From: an uncultured Collinsella sp.
GTDB taxonomy: Bacteria; Actinomycetota; Coriobacteriia; Coriobacteriales; Coriobacteriaceae
Reading direction: 5' to 3'
Assembly: GCA_905210085.1 (NCBI GenBank)
Contig: CAJLVJ010000057.1
Coordinates: 1 to 10,598, forward strand
Length of the DNA: 10,598 nucleotides
The translations under genes and the position numbers were made by a program. Each line of letters starts with the position of its first letter. Within the stretch, counting starts at the first letter, position 1. Below, piece after piece: positions 6,013 to 10,598 of this stretch. The notes beneath the pieces are model-generated. The model did no database searches. It saw only the letters and a program-made list of their open reading frames with translations, and was not told the origin of the DNA.

Positions 6013-6049
6013 GCGGCTGTGTGCCGCACGCATGGGGCGCTTTTGCGCC
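6013..6049 (+). promoter_or_regulatory. Two hairpins in the galU leader
   Basis: GCGGC/GCCGC (6013-6017/6023-6027) and GGCGC/GCGCC (6036-6040/6045-6049, loop TTTT) stand side by side just before the AAAGGA ribosome-binding site (6054-6059). Stem sequences and order match the first two hairpins upstream of rplL. A role in translation or mRNA stability is inference. Confidence 0.45.
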
Positions 6050-6071
6050 TGCGAAAGGATCTTTGAATAAC

Positions 6072-6980
6072 ATGAAGGCAATCATCCCCGCCGCCGGTCT
6101 TGGCACGCGTTTTCTGCCTGGCACCAAGTGCACGCCCAAAGAGATGCTGCCGGTGCTCGACAAGCCGGTCATTCAGTATGTCGTTGAGGAGGCGCTCGAC
6201 CCTGAGGAGGTCGACGACGCCATCATCGTTACCTCTCCCGGTAAGCCCGAGCTGCTGAGCTACTTCCAGCCCGATCGCTCGCTCGAGAATCTGCTGCGTG
6301 AGCGCGGTAAGGATGCTTACGCCGATGCTGTTGCCCACGCGGGCGGCATGCCGGTCGACTTCCGTTATCAGTACGAGCCCAAGGGCCTCGGTCATGCCAT
6401 TCGCTCTGCCGCCGACGCCGTGGCAGGGGAGAACTTCCTGGTTCTTTTGGGGGACTACGTTGTGCCTAACCGCGACATCTGCGACAAGATGCTCGCCGTT
6501 TCCAAAGAGCACGGTGGCGCTTCGGTTATCGCCGTCGCCGCTTGCTCGCCCGAGGAAGTCAGCCGCTACGGCGTTATCGCCGGCGAGCGCGTCGGTTCGC
6601 TCGAGGGCGCCGAGGACGTTGCCGATGCAGAGCCGGGCGCTGTCTGGCGCATCGGCGGTCTGGTCGAGAAGCCCGCTCCCGAGGCGGCTCCGTCCAACCT
6701 GTACATTGTCGGCCGTTATCTGCTGAGCCCGCTGGTCATGGACCTGCTCGCTGATCAGCAGGCCGGCAAGGGCGGCGAGATTCAGCTCACCGACGCCATG
6801 GCCCGCTCGCTCGACCGCGAGGCCATGTACGCCGTCGTCATCGACCCGCTCTCGGGCTACGATACCGGTACCCCTTCTGGCTGGATGGCCACCAACGCCC
6901 TCATGGCCGCAAGCGATCCTCGCTTTGCCGGCGCCTTCTGGGACGCCATCGACGAGCGCGGCGGCTTGATGCGCAAATAA
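6072..6980 (+). CDS. galU: UTP-glucose-1-phosphate uridylyltransferase
   Basis: A 302-residue cytoplasmic enzyme that joins UTP and glucose-1-phosphate to make UDP-glucose for cell-envelope polysaccharides, glycolipids and galactose use. Signatures: AAGLGTRFLPGTK (7-19, nucleotide-binding loop) with CTPKEMLPVLDKPVIQYVVE following; LLGDYVV with Asp128; GGLVEKP with Lys200 (196-201 region), the conserved sugar-phosphate contact; and YDTGTPSGW (263-271) near the C-terminus. Length is normal. The frame is open upstream to a Met at 5988, but ATG 6072 matches the conserved family start MKAIIPAAG. AAAGGA (6054-6059) is 12 nt away, a rather long spacing. galU sits between rplL and rpoB with its own predicted promoter and a strong terminator, so it is likely a single-gene unit inserted into the ribosome/polymerase cluster. 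Confidence 0.97.
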   Translation: MKAIIPAAGLGTRFLPGTKCTPKEMLPVLDKPVIQYVVEEALDPEEVDDAIIVTSPGKPELLSYFQPDRSLENLLRERGKDAYADAVAHAGGMPVDFRYQYEPKGLGHAIRSAADAVAGENFLVLLGDYVVPNRDICDKMLAVSKEHGGASVIAVAACSPEEVSRYGVIAGERVGSLEGAEDVADAEPGAVWRIGGLVEKPAPEAAPSNLYIVGRYLLSPLVMDLLADQQAGKGGEIQLTDAMARSLDREAMYAVVIDPLSGYDTGTPSGWMATNALMAASDPRFAGAFWDAIDERGGLMRK

Positions 6981-7001
6981 GCCTTCGGGCATCGATATTT
7001 A

Positions 7002-7034
7002 CGGGTGCGGACTTCGGTCTGCACCCGTTTTTTT
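7002..7034 (+). terminator. Intrinsic terminator after galU
   Basis: An 11-bp stem (7002-7012 with 7017-7027, one G-U pair) is capped by a TTCG tetraloop and followed by seven T residues (7028-7034), 21 nt after the galU stop. It is strong and canonical, so rpoB should need its own promoter. Confidence 0.95.
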
Positions 7035-7056
7035 ATGCGCGCCACGGCTTGGCTCC

Positions 7057-7226
7057 GGAAAGTGCGTCCCACAATTTGACTGAATTCTGGGATGCGCTTT
7101 CCGGCTGAGGCCCCTAGCGGAAAGTGCGACCCGGAATATCGGCTCAGAACGGGATGCAGTTTCCCAGACAGGGCTCAATCGGAAACTGCGTCCCAGTTTG
7201 AGGCCTCAAAACGGGACGTAGTTTCC
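7057..7226. repeat. Array of six 15-bp elements in alternating orientation, 31-bp period
   Basis: Elements start at 7057, 7088, 7119, 7150, 7181 and 7212, exactly 31 bp apart, separated by 16-bp spacers. Odd ones read forward, e.g. GGAAAGTGCGTCCCA (7057-7071) and GGAAACTGCGTCCCA (7181-7195). Even ones are inverted, e.g. CGGGATGCAGTTTCC (7150-7164). Oriented alike they fit GGAAA[G/C]TGC[G/A]TCCC[A/G], with at most two departures in any copy. Taken in pairs they are three 46-bp hairpin units with a 62-bp period. The spacer of the third unit holds a further perfect palindrome, TTTGAGGCCTCAAA (7197-7210). The array lies between the galU terminator and the rpoB promoter. Confidence 0.92.
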
Positions 7227-7297
7227 GCCCGATTAACCCTCACCGCCATTCCGCCATTCTGCGGCGCGCATCAGCAGCTCTGTTCACAGAAAATATA

Positions 7298-7311
7298 TGA
7301 ACAGATGTTCG
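7298..7311. promoter_or_regulatory. Candidate LexA/SOS-box-like site
   Basis: TGAACAGATGTTCG matches the Gram-positive LexA consensus CGAAC-RNRY-GTTYG at 13 of 14 positions, differing only at the first base. It overlaps an inverted repeat CTGTTCA/TGAACAG (7280-7286/7298-7304) around an AT-rich centre. No SOS-type gene lies next to it; the nearest downstream gene is rpoB, 179 bp away. It may be a chance match or serve another dyad-binding regulator. Apart from an 8-bp tandem duplication (CCGCCATT, 7243-7258), nothing else is seen between the array and the rpoB promoter. Confidence 0.35.
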
Positions 7312-7388
7312 ATACACACCCATCTACCTGCGCATTTGCTGTCGAAAAACTTTGCTACTCCAAAAACTCAATCGCGTCAAGGCTTTTC

Positions 7389-7416
7389 TTGCCCAACGGT
7401 CGGTACCTGATAAACT
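7389..7416 (+). promoter_or_regulatory. Predicted rpoB promoter
   Basis: TTGCCC (7389-7394) and TAAACT (7411-7416), 16 bp apart, with an upstream TG (7408-7409) giving an extended -10. Each hexamer matches 4 of 6 consensus positions. A start near 7423 would leave a ~67-nt leader containing a small hairpin, TGGCGA/TCGCCA (7433-7438/7448-7453), before the ribosome-binding site. Confidence 0.45.
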
Positions 7417-7489
7417 ATTAGGTTGCGATAACTGGCGAAGCCATGCCTCGCCAACCCACCGAGCATTTCCGTGAAGGAGGAAAAACCTG

Positions 7490-10400
7490 GTGACCTACGC
7501 ATACACTGCCACTGAGCGCAAGCGCGTCAGCTTCGGGAAAATCCCGGAGGCCATGGAGCTCCCCAACCTTATCTCTGTTCAAAGGGAATCCTTTGAGCGT
7601 TTTAAGGACGAGGGCCTTCGTGAGGCGTTCAAGGAATCCAGCCCCATCCAGAGCCAGAACCATGTTCTCGAGGTTACCTTCGGCGAGCATCAGTTCGGCG
7701 ACCCCGCGCACACCGTCGAGGAGTGCCGCGAGAAGGATATGACCTATCAGGCTCCGCTTCTGACCGACGTCCGTCTTACCAACAAGGAGACCGGCGAGAT
7801 CAAAGAGCAGCTCGTCTTCATGGGCGACTTCCCCATGATGACCGATCAGGGCACCTTCATCATCAACGGTACCGAGCGTATCGTCGTCTCGCAGCTCGTC
7901 CGCTCCCCGGGCGTGTACTACAGCTCCGAGATGGATTCGGGTAAGCAGATCTACAAGGCCCAGATCATCCCGTCCCGCGGTGCCTGGCTTGAGTTTGAGG
8001 TCGACAAGCGCGACCAGCTCATGGTCTCCATCGACCGTAAGCGCAAGCAGAGCGCCACGATGTTCCTGCGCGCCCTTGGCATCGCCGTCACCAACGACGA
8101 CATCATCGAGCTGCTCGGCAACTCCGATGTGATCAAGCGCACCCTGGAGCGCGACACCGCCCTCACCCGCGAGGATGCCCTCATCGAGATCTACCGTCGC
8201 CTGCGCCCGGGCGAGCCTCCCACCGTGGACGCTTCCCGCAGCCTGCTCGAGGGCCTGCTCTTCAACCCGCAGCGCTACGATCTGGCCCGCGTCGGTCGTT
8301 ACAAGGTCAACAAGAAGCTCAACCTCACCACCGAGGAAGAGGTCACGGTGCTCACCGACGAGGATATCGTCGCGACGCTGCGCTACCTGCTGTCCCTCGC
8401 TGCCGGCGAGCAGGGCTTCAAGGTCGACGACATCGACCACTTCGGCAACCGCCGCATCCGTACCGTCGGTGAGCTCGTCGCCAACCAGTTCCGTATCGGC
8501 ATGAGCCGTATGGAGCGCGTCGTCCGTGAGCGAATGAGCTCCCAGGACATCGACGAGATTACCCCGCAGTCGCTCATCAACATCCGCCCGATCGTGGCCT
8601 CCATCAAGGAGTTCTTCGGTTCCTCGCAGCTCTCGCAGTTCATGGACCAGGCGAACCCCCTGACCGGTCTGACCCACAAGCGCCGTCTGTCCGCACTCGG
8701 CCCTGGCGGTCTTGCCGGCCACAAGTCCGGCTCCAGTCGCCGCACCAACGTGCCGACGGCCGTCCGCGACGTTCACAATTCGCACTACAGCCGCATGTGC
8801 CCGATCGAGACCCCCGAAGGCCCCAACATCGGCCTGATCGGCTCGCTCGCCCTCTACGCCCGCGTCAACGAGTATGGCTTCATCGAGGCCCCGTTCCGTC
8901 GTGTCGAGAACGGTGTTGCCACCGACCAGATCGACTGGATGACCGCCGACGAGGAAGAGAAGCACGTCATCGCGCCGGCCAACACGCCGCTCGATCCCAA
9001 GACCAACGAGTTCATCACGACCGATGCCGAGGGCAAGATCGTCCGCCCGCACACCGTGATCGCCCGTACCCGCGACTTCGACGGCTCCTTCGGCGCTCCC
9101 GCTGACGTGCCCGTCGAGGACGTCGACTACATGGACGTCTCGCCGCGTCAGATGCTCTCCGTCGCAGCCACGCTGATCCCGTTCCTTGAGCACGACGACG
9201 CCAAGCGTACGCTGATGGGCGCTAACATGCAGCGTCAGGCCGTGCCGCTGGTTCACCCCGCCGCTCCCTATGTCGGTACCGGCATGGAGCGTCGCGCCGC
9301 TCTGGACTCCGGCGAGGTCACCCTGGCCAAGAACGCCGGCGAGGTCATCTTTGCCGACGCCGCCAAGATCATCGTCAAGCATGCCGGCGGCATGGATGAG
9401 TATCACCTGGCCAAGTACCAGCGCTCCAACCAGTCCACCTGCATCAACCACCGTCCGCTCGTGCGCGTCGGTGACACCGTTGAGCAGGGCGAGCCTCTGG
9501 CCGACGGTCCTTCGACCGATCACGGCGAGCTCGCGCTGGGCCAGAACCTCACCGTGGCCTACATGCCGTGGGAAGGCTTTAACTACGAGGACGGTATCGT
9601 CGTGTCCGAGCGCCTGGTGGCCGAGGACCTGCTGACGACCATCAACATCACCCGTCACGAGATCGACGCCCGCGACACCAAGCTCGGCCCCGAGGAGATC
9701 ACCCGCGAGATCCCGAACCTCTCCGAGGACATGCTTGCCAACCTCGACGAGGACGGCATCATCCGCATCGGCGCCGAGGTCGGCCCTGGCGACATCCTGG
9801 TCGGCAAGGTCACGCCTAAGGGCGAGAGCGCTCTGACCGCCGAGGAGCGCCTGCTGCGCGCCATTTTCGGTGCCAAGGCCCACGACGTCCGCGACACCTC
9901 CCTTAAGATGCCTCACGGCGCTTACGGCCGTGTCATCGACGTCGTCCGCTTTAGCCGCGAGAACGGCGACGACCTGGCCCCCGGCGTCAACGAGCAGGTG
10001 CGCGTCTACGTCGCCCAGCGTCGTAAGATCCAGCAGGGCGATAAGATCGCCGGCCGCCACGGCAACAAGGGTGTTATCTGTAACGTTCTGCCGGTCGAGG
10101 ACATGCCCTACATGGCTGACGGTACCCCGATCGACGTTATCCTCAACCCGCTGGGCGTTCCTTCGCGTATGAACGTCGGCCAGCTGCTCGAGTGCCACCT
10201 TGGCTGGGCTGCTGCGTGCGGTTGGGATACCGAGCAGGCCGACTCCGACAAGTACGTCCCCGGTCCGTTCTTCACCGCGACGCCCGTCTTCGACGGCGCC
10301 AAGGAGGACGAGATCGCTGAGGTCATCCGTCGTGCCAACAAGAACATGCTCAACAAGGCCACCGCTGCCTTTGGCGATCACATGCGTCCCGAGTTCGTCA

Positions 10401-10598
10401 CCCAGCTTGACGAGCGCGGCAAGACCCGTCTGTTCGACGGCCGCACCGGCGAGGAGTTCCGCGAGCCCATTACCGTGGGTACGTCCTACATCCTCAAGCT
10501 CGGCCACATGGTCGACGACAAGATCCACGCCCGTTCGACCGGCCCTTACAGCCTGGTTACCCAGCAACCGCTGGGCGGCAAGGCTCAGTTCGGCGGCC
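7490..10598 (+). CDS. rpoB: DNA-directed RNA polymerase subunit beta, 3' truncated by window
   Basis: Catalytic subunit of RNA polymerase; about 1036 codons are present and the frame is open at the window end. GTG 7490 is chosen because AAGGAGG (7474-7480) lies 9 nt upstream and the protein then reads TYAYTATERKRVSFGKIPEA, the expected N-terminus. Conserved landmarks: the rifampicin-cluster segment GSSQLSQFMDQ...THKRRLSALGPGG (377-407), CPIETPEGPNIGLI, NYEDGIVVSERL with Glu700-Asp701 near the active site, GDKIAGRHGNKGV with Lys852 (catalytic-centre lysine region), and HARSTGPYSLVTQQPLGGKAQFGG at the cut end. His and Ser at the classic rifampicin positions (E. coli 526, 531) are kept; Ser522 is Thr. 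The segment just after GPGGL (residues 409-424) is unusual: it lacks the near-universal RERAG and is 8 residues longer. Downstream rpoC is expected but outside the window. Confidence 0.98.
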   Translation, partial: MTYAYTATERKRVSFGKIPEAMELPNLISVQRESFERFKDEGLREAFKESSPIQSQNHVLEVTFGEHQFGDPAHTVEECREKDMTYQAPLLTDVRLTNKETGEIKEQLVFMGDFPMMTDQGTFIINGTERIVVSQLVRSPGVYYSSEMDSGKQIYKAQIIPSRGAWLEFEVDKRDQLMVSIDRKRKQSATMFLRALGIAVTNDDIIELLGNSDVIKRTLERDTALTREDALIEIYRRLRPGEPPTVDASRSLLEGLLFNPQRYDLARVGRYKVNKKLNLTTEEEVTVLTDEDIVATLRYLLSLAAGEQGFKVDDIDHFGNRRIRTVGELVANQFRIGMSRMERVVRERMSSQDIDEITPQSLINIRPIVASIKEFFGSSQLSQFMDQANPLTGLTHKRRLSALGPGGLAGHKSGSSRRTNVPTAVRDVHNSHYSRMCPIETPEGPNIGLIGSLALYARVNEYGFIEAPFRRVENGVATDQIDWMTADEEEKHVIAPANTPLDPKTNEFITTDAEGKIVRPHTVIARTRDFDGSFGAPADVPVEDVDYMDVSPRQMLSVAATLIPFLEHDDAKRTLMGANMQRQAVPLVHPAAPYVGTGMERRAALDSGEVTLAKNAGEVIFADAAKIIVKHAGGMDEYHLAKYQRSNQSTCINHRPLVRVGDTVEQGEPLADGPSTDHGELALGQNLTVAYMPWEGFNYEDGIVVSERLVAEDLLTTINITRHEIDARDTKLGPEEITREIPNLSEDMLANLDEDGIIRIGAEVGPGDILVGKVTPKGESALTAEERLLRAIFGAKAHDVRDTSLKMPHGAYGRVIDVVRFSRENGDDLAPGVNEQVRVYVAQRRKIQQGDKIAGRHGNKGVICNVLPVEDMPYMADGTPIDVILNPLGVPSRMNVGQLLECHLGWAAACGWDTEQADSDKYVPGPFFTATPVFDGAKEDEIAEVIRRANKNMLNKATAAFGDHMRPEFVTQLDERGKTRLFDGRTGEEFREPITVGTSYILKLGHMVDDKIHARSTGPYSLVTQQPLGGKAQFGG

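Noticed and set aside
5988..6071. Upstream in-frame start extending GalU by 28 residues
   Set aside because: The family begins with MKAIIPAAG at 6072; the extension translates leader hairpins and the ribosome-binding site.
5334..6992. 552-codon minus-strand open frame across rplL and galU
   Set aside because: It runs antisense through two certain genes, their intergenic region and a strong terminator, and shows no conserved motif; it is a codon-bias shadow.
7057..7226. Reading the regular array as a CRISPR
   Set aside because: The 15-bp elements alternate in orientation, are too short and variable, spacers are only 16 bp, and no cas gene is present.
7092..7421. 109-codon plus-strand frame through the repeat array
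   Set aside because: It starts inside a repeat unit, has no ribosome-binding site, and its first part only translates the palindromic elements.
8700..8765. Compensating frameshifts explaining the odd RpoB segment
   Set aside because: Neither alternative frame encodes RERAG or anything like it, and the in-frame codons show the normal codon use of the gene.
7418..10567. 1049-codon open frame on the minus strand opposite rpoB
   Set aside because: It is the mirror of rpoB codon bias (few T-starting reverse codons in GC-rich genes). The protein is low-complexity Val/Asp/Gly/Leu-rich with no recognisable domain, and rpoB on the plus strand is certain.

Overview
The window comes from a GC-rich bacterial chromosome, most likely an actinobacterium of class Coriobacteriia and plausibly Collinsella. 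This rests on the GC-rich, G/C-ending codon use, GTG starts, the RpoB and L10/L12 sequence types and the gene content. It is inference, not a database match.

Layout, left to right: (1) the 3' end of a DHA1-type MFS exporter (to 260), followed by a 23-bp perfect inverted repeat (276-342). (2) A plus-strand pair: a cytoplasmic GH13 alpha-amylase-family enzyme (414-1790) and, 3 nt later in the same frame, a DNA-deoxyinosine (hypoxanthine) glycosylase (1794-2357). (3) A convergent minus-strand gene of unknown function with a weak flavodoxin-like look (2359-3018). (4) A divergent PLP aminotransferase (3112-4248) whose last third switches abruptly in codon use. (5) A 500-nt gap with a ~270-bp imperfect palindrome, a near-consensus promoter, an L10 leader and an attenuator-like terminator. 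(6) rplJ and rplL, closed by a strong terminator. (7) A regulatory gap and galU, with its own terminator. (8) A 509-nt gap with a regular repeat array, a LexA-box-like site and a promoter, leading into rpoB, which is cut by the window end after about 1036 codons.

The ribosome/RNA-polymerase cluster (rplJL ... rpoB) is split by galU. The terminators after rplL and galU suggest that rplJL, galU and rpoB are separate transcription units. L10 probably represses its own mRNA through the leader.

The best candidates for something undescribed are: six 15-bp elements in alternating orientation at exactly 31-bp steps upstream of rpoB; a long palindrome that looks like an inverted, decayed copy of the rplJ promoter region; an RpoB whose fork-loop-2 segment lacks the usual RERAG motif and is 8 residues longer; and the mosaic codon use of the aminotransferase. 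No CRISPR array, tRNA, rRNA, transposase or phage gene was seen.
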